Source of the DNA: Pseudomonadota bacterium | GTDB taxonomy: Bacteria > Pseudomonadota > Alphaproteobacteria > Paracaedibacterales > JAKBAR01 | Reading direction: 5' to 3' | Assembly: GCA_021808925.1 (NCBI GenBank) | Contig: JAKBAR010000012.1 | Location: forward strand, 1 to 32,403 | DNA: 32,403 nt | Shown: positions 14,712 through 21,063 of the stretch, piece by piece | How positions within the stretch are numbered: position 1 is the first letter of the stretch | Layout: each line of letters starts with the position of its first letter | Translations under genes and position numbers: made by a program | The notes under the pieces: generated by a model | The model's input: the letters and a program-made list of their open reading frames with translations, nothing else | What the model was told of the DNA's origin: nothing | The model's database searches: none

Positions 14712-15410
14712 TTATTCGCTTAATGATGAAGAAATTTCAAGAACTTTGGGGCGCTCGACAATCACATGATCAATAAGGCCAAAATCCTTGGCTTCATCGG
14801 GTGACATAAAACGATCACGCTCTAAAACTTCTTCAATTTTTGCTATTTTTTGTCCTGTTTTTTCAGCATAGACTTGGTACAAAAGAGCACGGCTCTTGAG
14901 AATTTCTTTGGCGTGCAACTCAATATCCGTTGCTTGTCCACCAAGGCCACTCACATGAGGTTGGTGCACCATAATACGTGAATGCTTGAGGGCATAACGC
15001 TTGCCTTTTGTCCCAGCCGTCAAAAGAAAAGACCCCATAGAACAGGCTTGTCCCATACAAATCGTTGAGATTTCTGGCCGAATATAATTCATCGTGTCAA
15101 AAATGGACAACCCTGCAGAAACAGATCCTCCAGGGGAATTAATATACATCGCAATATCCTTATCAGGATTTTCTGCTTCTAAGAACAAAAGCTGTGCACA
15201 CACAACACTTGCCATCTCATCATGAACAGGGCCTGTGAGAAAAATAATGCGCTCTTTGAGGAGGCGTGAATAAATGTCAAAAGAACGTTCCCCGCGCCCT
15301 GTTTGCTCAATTACCATAGGAATGAGCGTGCTTTGAGGTGCCGCTCCGTAACCTGACAGACCTTGATGTGCAATGGGGCCTTGGAAGGGCAAAGAATTAT
15401 AAAATGACAT
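14712..15410 (-). CDS. clpP: ATP-dependent Clp protease proteolytic subunit ClpP
   Basis: 232 residues. A serine protease that forms a double heptamer and degrades proteins delivered by ClpX. The catalytic triad is visible: Ser124 in [12 protein letters not shown], His149 in RIMVHQP, and Asp199 in [11 protein letters not shown]. The [11 protein letters not shown] oxyanion-region motif is present. The active site reads ACSMG where most ClpP have AASMG, a mild change. The protein has an N-terminal stretch of about 30 residues before [14 protein letters not shown], longer than average and perhaps a processed propeptide. AAGGAG precedes the ATG. It lies between tig and clpX in the standard order, with hairpins in both flanking spacers. 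Confidence 0.98.
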   Translation of the reverse strand: MSFYNSLPFQGPIAHQGLSGYGAAPQSTLIPMVIEQTGRGERSFDIYSRLLKERIIFLTGPVHDEMASVVCAQLLFLEAENPDKDIAMYINSPGGSVSAGLSIFDTMNYIRPEISTICMGQACSMGSFLLTAGTKGKRYALKHSRIMVHQPHVSGLGGQATDIELHAKEILKSRALLYQVYAEKTGQKIAKIEEVLERDRFMSPDEAKDFGLIDHVIVERPKVLEISSSLSE

Positions 15411-15435
15411 CGTAACGCGTCTCCTTAGTCGTTAG

Positions 15436-15469
15436 AAAAAACAATAGAGGTACTCCTCAATAGAGTACC
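15436..15469 (-). terminator. Hairpin with T tract in the tig-clpP spacer
   Basis: Minus strand: GGTACTC (15469-15463), seven-base loop, GAGTACC (15455-15449), then TCTATTG and six T (15441-15436). The perfect stem is separated from the T run by seven bases, so it is either a weak terminator or a processing or stability hairpin between tig and clpP. Confidence 0.5.
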
Positions 15470-15479
15470 ATCATTTATC

Positions 15480-16847
15480 CTACGCTGCATCCTCATTATC
15501 AAAAAATGTAGGCACAACGCCTTTGACTTTTTTCTTAAGGCCTGGCACATCGACTTTGACCTCAGTTGTTTTGATTTTTGTGGCAATAAAGTCAACAACC
15601 TTATCCTCAAGGATAGGCGCAACAAGACGATCAATCATGTGAGGGTGACTGCGATAATACTCCATAACCTTGCGCTCTTGTCCTGTGTAACGCATGGCTT
15701 CACGGTAAATAGCATTACGAAGCTCATCTTGGCTGAGTGTGATTTTTTCCTCTTTCGCAACGTGAGAAATAATCAAACCAAGGCGTACGCGTCGCTCGGC
15801 AATTTTTTGATATTCTGTTTTAAGTTCATCTTCAGGCTTATCCTCATCTTCGATTTTCTCACCGCGTGCTTTTGCTTGCGCAAGTTCATTTTGAAGATGT
15901 TGCCAAATATTATTAAACTCTGATGTGACCATGCTTTCGGGAAGTGGGAAATCATAAGCTTTCTCAAGGGCATCCAAAAGATGGCGTTTGAGATAAAGAC
16001 GTGCGATAGAGCTATAATTCGACTGAAGATTTTCTTTGAGATTTTTCTTCAAATCCTCCAGTGTTTCTTGCTTAAATTCTTTTGCAAACTCATCGTCAAT
16101 TTTTAGTTTTTTAGGCGCAGATACTTTTTTAACAACCAGCGTGACCTCTACATTTTTGCCAGCCAATTGAGCATCGCCAAAATTATCAGCCACTGTGGAG
16201 CTAAATGTCTTTTTCTCACCCTCTTTCAAACCTGTTGCTGCATCATCTACACCGGAAAGCATAAAAGCCTTGTCACCGATATCTAATGTGACCGAAGCAT
16301 TTTGATAGCCGCTCACCTTTTTGCCATTGAGTGAAAGAGAAAGCTCACATGCAATACGGTCGCCTTTTTCAGCAGCCCGACCTTCTTTATGTTCAAAAGA
16401 TTTGTGGTTTTTATGAAGATCTTTTACAGCTTTTTCAACTTCTTCGTCAGACATATCAACGACAAGTTGATCAAGCTTTATCTTAGAGAAATCAGTATTT
16501 TTAATCTCAGGCATAACTTCAAACGTAAGGCTAAAAGAAAGATCCTTGCCTTCCTCAAAATCACCAAGATCCACTTTGGGCTCATTAATATATTGAAGAT
16601 TGTGCTCTTTGGCCGTTGCTTTGATAGAATTATCAATAAAAGTACGCAAAGCGTGATTAAGTGCATCTCCCCCGAGTCTTTGCTCTAAAACAGGCATGGG
16701 CGCTTTGCCAGGACGGAATCCGTCAATTTTTATTTTACCTGCACGGGATTTGATATAAGCAATTTTCTGCTCCGCGATGTCTTGTGCAGAAACAATAACT
16801 TTAAATTCGCGTGTTAAGCCTTTTGATGATAAAATCTCTGTTTGCAT
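15480..16847 (-). CDS. tig: Trigger factor (ribosome-associated chaperone and PPIase)
   Basis: 455 residues from ATG 16847 (MQTEILSSKGLTREF); an in-frame ATG six codons earlier lacks homology. Trigger factor docks at the ribosome exit tunnel and shields nascent chains. The ribosome-binding signature GFRPGKAP is at residues 43-50. The FKBP-like PPIase domain is at about 155-240 (EKGDRIACELSLSLNGKKV...). The substrate-cradling C-terminal arms occupy 255-440, rich in Lys/Glu helices. The tail GVVPTFFDNEDAA is acidic. It starts 26 bases after tRNA-Leu on the same strand and is probably transcribed with it, followed by clpP and clpX, an order common in proteobacteria that links folding and degradation. 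Confidence 0.97.
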   Translation of the reverse strand: MQTEILSSKGLTREFKVIVSAQDIAEQKIAYIKSRAGKIKIDGFRPGKAPMPVLEQRLGGDALNHALRTFIDNSIKATAKEHNLQYINEPKVDLGDFEEGKDLSFSLTFEVMPEIKNTDFSKIKLDQLVVDMSDEEVEKAVKDLHKNHKSFEHKEGRAAEKGDRIACELSLSLNGKKVSGYQNASVTLDIGDKAFMLSGVDDAATGLKEGEKKTFSSTVADNFGDAQLAGKNVEVTLVVKKVSAPKKLKIDDEFAKEFKQETLEDLKKNLKENLQSNYSSIARLYLKRHLLDALEKAYDFPLPESMVTSEFNNIWQHLQNELAQAKARGEKIEDEDKPEDELKTEYQKIAERRVRLGLIISHVAKEEKITLSQDELRNAIYREAMRYTGQERKVMEYYRSHPHMIDRLVAPILEDKVVDFIATKIKTTEVKVDVPGLKKKVKGVVPTFFDNEDAA

Positions 16848-16872
16848 ATGTTTGATCTCTAACATTTATAGT

Positions 16873-16957
16873 TGGTACGGGTGAAGGGACTTGAACCCCC
16901 ACGACTCTCGTCACAAGAACCTAAATCTTGCGTGTCTACCAGTTCCACCACACCCGC
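16873..16957 (-). tRNA. tRNA-Leu, anticodon UAG
   Basis: An 85-base class II tRNA including an encoded CCA. The acceptor stem pairs GCGGGTG (5', 16957-16951) with CACCCGT (16883-16877; first pair G-U), then discriminator A and CCA. The anticodon arm is CAAGA-TTTAGGT-TCTTG with anticodon TAG, reading CUN leucine codons. The long variable arm TGACGAGAGTCG is typical of tRNA-Leu. The T arm is GGGGG-TTCAAGT-CCCTT. Its 3' end lies 25 bases before the tig start, so the tRNA must be processed from a tRNA-mRNA transcript unless tig has its own promoter. Confidence 0.95.
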
Positions 16958-16972
16958 ATGATACCTTGCTTC

Positions 16973-17003
16973 TATATAGACATACTCAGCACTCTTTTGT
17001 CTA
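16973..17003 (-). promoter_or_regulatory. Putative promoter of tRNA-Leu-tig
   Basis: Minus strand: TAGACA (17003-16998; five of six -35 bases), a 19-base spacer and TATATA (16978-16973). The spacer is longer than ideal, so this is a moderate candidate; its position just before the tRNA supports it. Confidence 0.4.
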
Positions 17004-17076
17004 GCATTAGTATGTATGGATTGGAAGGAGAATTTTAAGAAAGAGACTGAAAAATAGTGCTGGTGGAAAATTTGGA

Positions 17077-17114
17077 AAAAAAGAGGGCTCACAACGCAAC
17101 TATATGAGCCCTCT
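17077..17114 (-). terminator. Strong Rho-independent terminator of the 82-residue protein gene
   Basis: Minus strand: GAGGGCTCA (17114-17106), 13-base loop, TGAGCCCTC (17092-17084), then seven T. This is a perfect nine-pair, GC-rich stem. It lies 18 bases after the stop at 17132 and insulates the tRNA-Leu-tig operon from upstream transcription. Confidence 0.9.
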
Positions 17115-17131
17115 AAGTCTATTTTTTAGAT

Positions 17132-17380
17132 TTAGATATTAAGGCGTTTTGGCGTGTTTTTGATTTTATGCTCGATAAGGTTGATCAAGTGCTCAAGTTT
17201 TTTCTCAGGAAACTCTTCAAGGTTGAAATTTTCCGCTTCAGCTATTTCCTGTTGATGGGCCTTGATTTGTATTTCTTTGATTTTGAGGGCGGCATTAACA
17301 TTCTCCTTTCCAAGAGCCATCTCATATAATGTGTCGAGGTCTTCTAAATAATCCTTCCATGGTGTTGGGTTGGTTACCAT
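17132..17380 (-). CDS. Small helical cytosolic protein of unknown function
   Basis: An 82-residue protein from ATG 17380, chosen because a perfect AGGAGG lies six bases upstream (an earlier in-frame ATG at 17407 has none). It opens MVTNPTPWKDYLEDLDTLYE and continues as acidic and basic helices (NAALKIKEIQIKAHQQEIAEAEN; EKKLEHLINLIEHKIK) with a possible short coiled coil in the middle. There is no Cys, signal peptide or membrane segment. No family is recognised. A strong ribosome-binding site and a perfect terminator argue for a real, expressed single-gene unit. It is divergent from surA. The 247-base spacer to surA is AT-rich, with one weak CCCT/AGGG hairpin and no clear promoter. Confidence 0.7.
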   Translation of the reverse strand: MVTNPTPWKDYLEDLDTLYEMALGKENVNAALKIKEIQIKAHQQEIAEAENFNLEEFPEKKLEHLINLIEHKIKNTPKRLNI

Positions 17381-17627
17381 GCGATCCTCCTGTTTTTTCA
17401 ACTCCATCTCATGTGCAAAAATTGAGAAGGAATTTTCAAAATAGCATAAAAAAACAATGGGAAACGCTATCTAAAAAGTCCCTTGCTCCAGGGTTTTGTT
17501 TTTTATAAACCTTGCAACAAAGGTGAAAAATGATTAGAATTCTTCTGTTTTATGAATTATCTCAGCCTATATTGAAGATTCTTTCTGTAATATTTAGTGC
17601 TGATGTTCCCTGTTTATATGAGAGACA

Positions 17628-19007
17628 ATGCGCGTTTTATTTTTTTCATCGCTTTTCCTGAGTGCAACACTTTTTGTGGCATCAAAAGCAGATTCTGCTT
17701 CTCCATCGTCTAAATCCACACCATCTGCATCCACAAAAAATGTCGGTATCGTTGCCAAAGTGGATAACAAACTGATCACGGAAAAGGATTTAGAGTCTCG
17801 TGTAAAACTTATTCTTGTCACGAATCATATCCCGGTTACGGCTGAAAACATCAAAAATCTGCGCGAGCAAGTTCTTAAAAATATGATCGAGGAATATGTC
17901 CAAGTGGCTGTTGCGGCGAAATATAAAGTACTCGCGAAAGAGGGAGATGTGGCGGCTTCCTTGGACCAAATGGCCAAAGACGCGCATACAACGGCCAAAG
18001 ACCTAGAGGCGATGCTGCTTAAGAATGGCGTTGCGATTAATTATTTAAAAGATCGTATCAGGGCGCAAATTTCTTGGATTAATTTTGTGAGAGGCGGCTA
18101 TGCTCACACCTTGCACACCAGCGATAAAGATATCGATAAGCAGGTTGCCAAAGAAAAAGAAGATGAAGCTAAAGATCAGTTCGAACTTTATGAGATCTTT
18201 TTGCGTGCGGATGATGCTTCTCAATTGTCAGCAGTGGAGGCTCAGGCTCAAAAGCTTATTACGCAACTTAAAAATGGTGTCAGTTTTAGAAATCTTGCGC
18301 AGCAATTTTCGAATAGCCCCACAGCTTCAAAAGGAGGCTATGTGGGGTGGGTGACTGCGAATCACGAGGGGGCGTCTGCTTACCAAAATCTGGAGCCGGG
18401 GCAAGCCTCTCTTCCCGTCAAAACAAATCATGGCTATTATATTTACTTCTTGAACGACAAGAAAAAAGGCGGCCAACCTGCCATGGGGGATACGCTTATC
18501 TCTTACAAGCAGATTACAATTCCATTGACGCCTGGGTTTAAGCCCGAAGAAGATCCTTATCTGAATGGGCACTTAGCGGAGGTGATGGGATCAAAAAGCT
18601 CTGCGGCTTTTGAGAAGGCAGCGCGGGAGCGTGATTTAAAAATAGAAACGGTAGCGGATCGTAAATTAGCGCATTTCTCACCGGAGTTTCAAGGGTTTGT
18701 GAAATCATTGGGAATGAATACGCCTTCAATGCCCTTTCCCACAGAGCACGGTATTTCTGTGATTATGGTTGTGAATAAAAGGGTAGGAGAACCGCCTAAG
18801 CCTCTCACGCGGGATGAAATAAAGGAAAAAATTGAAAGTGAAAAGCTTTCAAAGGTTGCCGCGCAGTCGCTTACGCAGCTTATTTCCAAGGCTCATATTG
18901 TTCTGACTAATCCTGAGGAGTTTCCAAGTCTTCCTTACGGCAAAAAGAATGCGCTGCAAAAAACATCAACACTCCCTGTAGAGGATGCTGGCTCTGTCAA
19001 AGCTTAG
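17628..19007 (+). CDS. surA: Periplasmic chaperone / peptidyl-prolyl isomerase SurA
   Basis: 459 residues. The signal peptide (MRVLFFSSLFLSATLFVASK, Ala-rich cleavage region to residue about 24) sends it to the periplasm, where SurA escorts unfolded outer-membrane proteins to BamA. The N-terminal chaperone domain is at residues 40-175 (VGIVAKVDNKLITEKDLESR). The first parvulin domain is at about 185-280 (FELYEIFLRA...FRNLAQQFSNSPTASKGGYVGWV). A diverged second parvulin-like region at 290-405 lacks the usual GG(D/Y)LGW motif. It overlaps ksgA by 23 bases. Elsewhere lptD lies upstream and pdxA between surA and ksgA; both are missing here. Confidence 0.92.
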   Translation: MRVLFFSSLFLSATLFVASKADSASPSSKSTPSASTKNVGIVAKVDNKLITEKDLESRVKLILVTNHIPVTAENIKNLREQVLKNMIEEYVQVAVAAKYKVLAKEGDVAASLDQMAKDAHTTAKDLEAMLLKNGVAINYLKDRIRAQISWINFVRGGYAHTLHTSDKDIDKQVAKEKEDEAKDQFELYEIFLRADDASQLSAVEAQAQKLITQLKNGVSFRNLAQQFSNSPTASKGGYVGWVTANHEGASAYQNLEPGQASLPVKTNHGYYIYFLNDKKKGGQPAMGDTLISYKQITIPLTPGFKPEEDPYLNGHLAEVMGSKSSAAFEKAARERDLKIETVADRKLAHFSPEFQGFVKSLGMNTPSMPFPTEHGISVIMVVNKRVGEPPKPLTRDEIKEKIESEKLSKVAAQSLTQLISKAHIVLTNPEEFPSLPYGKKNALQKTSTLPVEDAGSVKA

Positions 19008-19830
19008 TGATCTTCCGCCCCTTAAGGATCTTTTGATTGAGCATGATCTGTGGGCGAAAAAGAGTCTTGGGCAAAATTTCTTGCTCGATCCCAACATTAC
19101 GGAAACGATTGCTAAAAAAGCACTGATTAACGATCGTGTTGTGTTAGAGATTGGCCCGGGGCCTGGTGGACTGACGCGAGGGCTTTTAAACCATGGTGCG
19201 AAACAGGTTTTTGCGGTTGAAAAGGATGTCCGCTGCATTCATCTCCTTCAAAGTCTTGTAAGCGCAAGTGAGGGGCGTTTGCACCTTATCGAAAAAGATG
19301 CTCTTAAATTCAAATTAAGTGATTTTGTGACAGAGTATTCCCTTGATGCGCCGTTTCATATTGTGGCAAATCTTCCCTACAACATTGGCACACAGCTCTT
19401 GCTGAATTGGTTCAAAGATCTTGATTGGATCGGTTCCATGACGCTTATGTTTCAAAAAGAAGTCGCTGAGCGTATGGTGGCTACGCCTGGAACGGATGCT
19501 TACGGTCGCCTCAGCATTCTTTGCCAATACTTATGTATGTGTAAGATTATTATGCATCTGCCGCCGTCGGCTTTTACGCCAGCGCCCAAGGTGCATTCGG
19601 CTGTGATTCAGCTTGTGCCAAAAAAACTAAGTGATGAAGAAAAAAAACTTCTTCCCTTGCTCGAGAGAGTAACGGCCCTTGCTTTTGGCCAGCGCCGTAA
19701 GATGCTTAAATCAAGCTTGAAATCCCTTTTAAAGGAAAATGAGATCGAAGCCCTTGGTATTTCTCCGACAATGCGGCCGGAAGAGCTTGCCCTGGATAGT
19801 TTCTTAAAAATCTGCAAAAAATTAATTTAA
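18985..19830 (+). CDS. ksgA: 16S rRNA (adenine1518/1519-N6)-dimethyltransferase
   Basis: 281 residues. It uses SAM to dimethylate two adjacent adenines in the 3'-terminal hairpin of 16S rRNA late in 30S assembly; its loss gives kasugamycin resistance. The KKSLGQNFLLD opening (residues 25-35), SAM-binding motif I VLEIGPGPGGLTRGL (53-67) and catalytic NLPYNIGT (129-136) are all intact, and the C-terminal helical domain is complete. The ATG at 18985 lies inside the surA end (23-base overlap) with GAGG close by; family members usually start a few residues before LPPLKDLI, which fits. Translation is probably coupled to surA. Cytosolic. Confidence 0.96.
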   Translation: MLALSKLSDLPPLKDLLIEHDLWAKKSLGQNFLLDPNITETIAKKALINDRVVLEIGPGPGGLTRGLLNHGAKQVFAVEKDVRCIHLLQSLVSASEGRLHLIEKDALKFKLSDFVTEYSLDAPFHIVANLPYNIGTQLLLNWFKDLDWIGSMTLMFQKEVAERMVATPGTDAYGRLSILCQYLCMCKIIMHLPPSAFTPAPKVHSAVIQLVPKKLSDEEKKLLPLLERVTALAFGQRRKMLKSSLKSLLKENEIEALGISPTMRPEELALDSFLKICKKLI

Positions 19831-19846
19831 TTTTATAATTATTTCT

Positions 19847-19889
19847 TTTTTTAAAAACATTTTATTTTTTAAAAACATTTTATTTTTTA
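19847..19889. repeat. 18-bp AT-rich tandem repeat
   Basis: TTTTTTAAAAACATTTTA occurs twice head to tail (19847-19864, 19865-19882), followed by a seven-base partial third copy. It lies between ksgA and the small exported protein gene, in a 110-base stretch with almost no G or C. It may act as curved or upstream-activating DNA, or simply be slippage-derived. Confidence 0.7.
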
Positions 19890-19941
19890 GTGTCAATTAT
19901 TTATTATTAATTTTTTAATTGATAAAAGGAAATGAAAAACT

Positions 19942-20373
19942 ATGTTGATAAAGGGTGTTATATTATTTATATATTTTTTGTCTACGATGACGGTGTGTCA
20001 GGCTGGAAAACCAAAGACCAAGGAGCCTGAGGAGTGGGAGAAAAAATTTTGCGGGACTATAAAGGGGCTAGGCATTAAAAAAGCAAAAAAGACATCTAGT
20101 GTAGAAATCGATAAAAACATGAAAAAACTTCAAAAAGTATTGGACAAAGAATTCAATTCTTCGAAAAAAAGTGTGTTAGAGAAAAATAACGATGAAAATA
20201 TTTATAAAATTGATGGAAGTGCATCACTTGGGTTTCATTTAAAATTGGATATAAATATAGATGAGCTAAACTCATTCCTTAATGAGCCCCAAAAAAATCA
20301 AGCGTATCAATCTAATGCAAGCATCAAGAAAGTTTCTAGTACGGATACTAAAGAACAAAAAAATTTTAATTAG
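19942..20373 (+). CDS. Small exported Lys-rich protein of unknown function
   Basis: 143 residues. Residues 1-22 form a signal peptide (MLIKGVILFIYFLSTMTVCQ, then AG; cleavage likely after CQA). The mature protein is strongly basic in its first half (KPKTKEPEEWEKKF, KKAKKTSSVEIDKNMKKLQK), has a short beta-like part (GSASLGFHLKLDINIDEL) and a Ser/Lys/Asn-rich tail. Codon use is more AT-rich than in ksgA or ssb. AAAGGAAA provides a ribosome-binding site. No family is recognised. With the proteins at 2310, 7988 and 26781 it forms a set of unrelated-looking exported proteins set between housekeeping genes. Confidence 0.7.
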   Translation: MLIKGVILFIYFLSTMTVCQAGKPKTKEPEEWEKKFCGTIKGLGIKKAKKTSSVEIDKNMKKLQKVLDKEFNSSKKSVLEKNNDENIYKIDGSASLGFHLKLDINIDELNSFLNEPQKNQAYQSNASIKKVSSTDTKEQKNFN

Positions 20374-20440
20374 GGCGATTTTCTATCGAAGGAGTAAAAT
20401 CTAAAGATTTTAGTCTGCTAAAATGTTTTATCGCCTTTTT
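20374..20440 (+). terminator. Branched hairpin terminator before ssb, containing a palindrome
   Basis: GGCGAT (20374-20379) pairs with ATCGCC (20430-20435), followed by five T. The 50-base interior holds a perfect palindromic hairpin, TAAAATCT-AA-AGATTTTA (20395-20412). The outer stem plus T tract can end the upstream gene's transcript; the inner palindrome may instead be a protein site upstream of ssb. Confidence 0.5.
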
Positions 20441-20514
20441 CCCCGCCACTAGCTTTTATGGATGGAATTTTGTATAGTGAGCGAAATTCCATTTTTTTTT
20501 CAAAGGGGTATAGT

Positions 20515-20988
20515 GTGGCAGGTTCTGTAAACAAAGTAACGTTGATTGGTAATCTTGGTAAAGATCCTGAGGTGCGTTTTGCCGCCGATGGTGCCAGAAT
20601 TGTGAGCATGACGGTGGCGACGAATGAGTCATGGCGCGACAAACAAACAGGTGAGCGCAAAGATAAAACTGAGTGGCATCGTGTGGTTGTTTTTAATGAT
20701 AAAATTGGTGAGGTTGCTGAAAAATACCTAAAAAAAGGCAGTAAAGTTTACCTTGAGGGCCAACTTCAAACACGCAAGTGGACGGACAATGCGGGCGTTG
20801 AAAAATACTCAACAGAAGTGGTGATCCCTCGCTTTCGTGGGGAGATGACCCTTTTGGATAGTCGTAGTGGCGGGGCAGGTGATTTTGACGGAGCTTATGA
20901 TTCAGCGCCGCGGATGTCATCGGGCAATGATGTGTCGCTAGGCTCGGGGGGTGGTGCGCTCGATTTTGATGATGAAATTCCTTTTTAG
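20515..20988 (+). CDS. ssb: Single-stranded DNA-binding protein
   Basis: 157 residues from GTG 20515 (AAAGGGG seven bases upstream); the protein starts VAGSVNKVTLIGNLGKDPEVR as expected for alphaproteobacterial SSB. The OB fold covers residues 5-110, with the WRDKQTGERKDKTEWHRVV and VYLEGQLQTRKWTD segments that hold the ssDNA-stacking aromatics. The Gly/Ser/Asp-rich linker ends in the conserved DFDDEIPF tip, which recruits replication and repair partners. It coats single-stranded DNA during replication, repair and recombination. It lies upstream of gyrA with a 75-base spacer and may share transcripts with it. The -10-like TATAGT at 20473-20478 is a possible promoter element. Confidence 0.96.
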   Translation: MAGSVNKVTLIGNLGKDPEVRFAADGARIVSMTVATNESWRDKQTGERKDKTEWHRVVVFNDKIGEVAEKYLKKGSKVYLEGQLQTRKWTDNAGVEKYSTEVVIPRFRGEMTLLDSRSGGAGDFDGAYDSAPRMSSGNDVSLGSGGGALDFDDEIPF

Positions 20989-21063
20989 TCATTTTATCGC
21001 GTTGTAGGCGAACACTCTTTCTTATTCCCACGTATTACTTTTGTTTTATAGGCCCGGTTATTT

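Noticed and set aside
16859-17092. Minus-strand open frame containing VVELVDTQDLGSCDESRGGS
   Set aside because: This is the translation of the tRNA-Leu gene itself, a common false protein; the tRNA structure fully explains the sequence.
17480-17504. CCCT/AGGG hairpin followed by T-rich sequence in the spacer before surA
   Set aside because: Four-pair stem only, and no plus-strand gene upstream that it could terminate.
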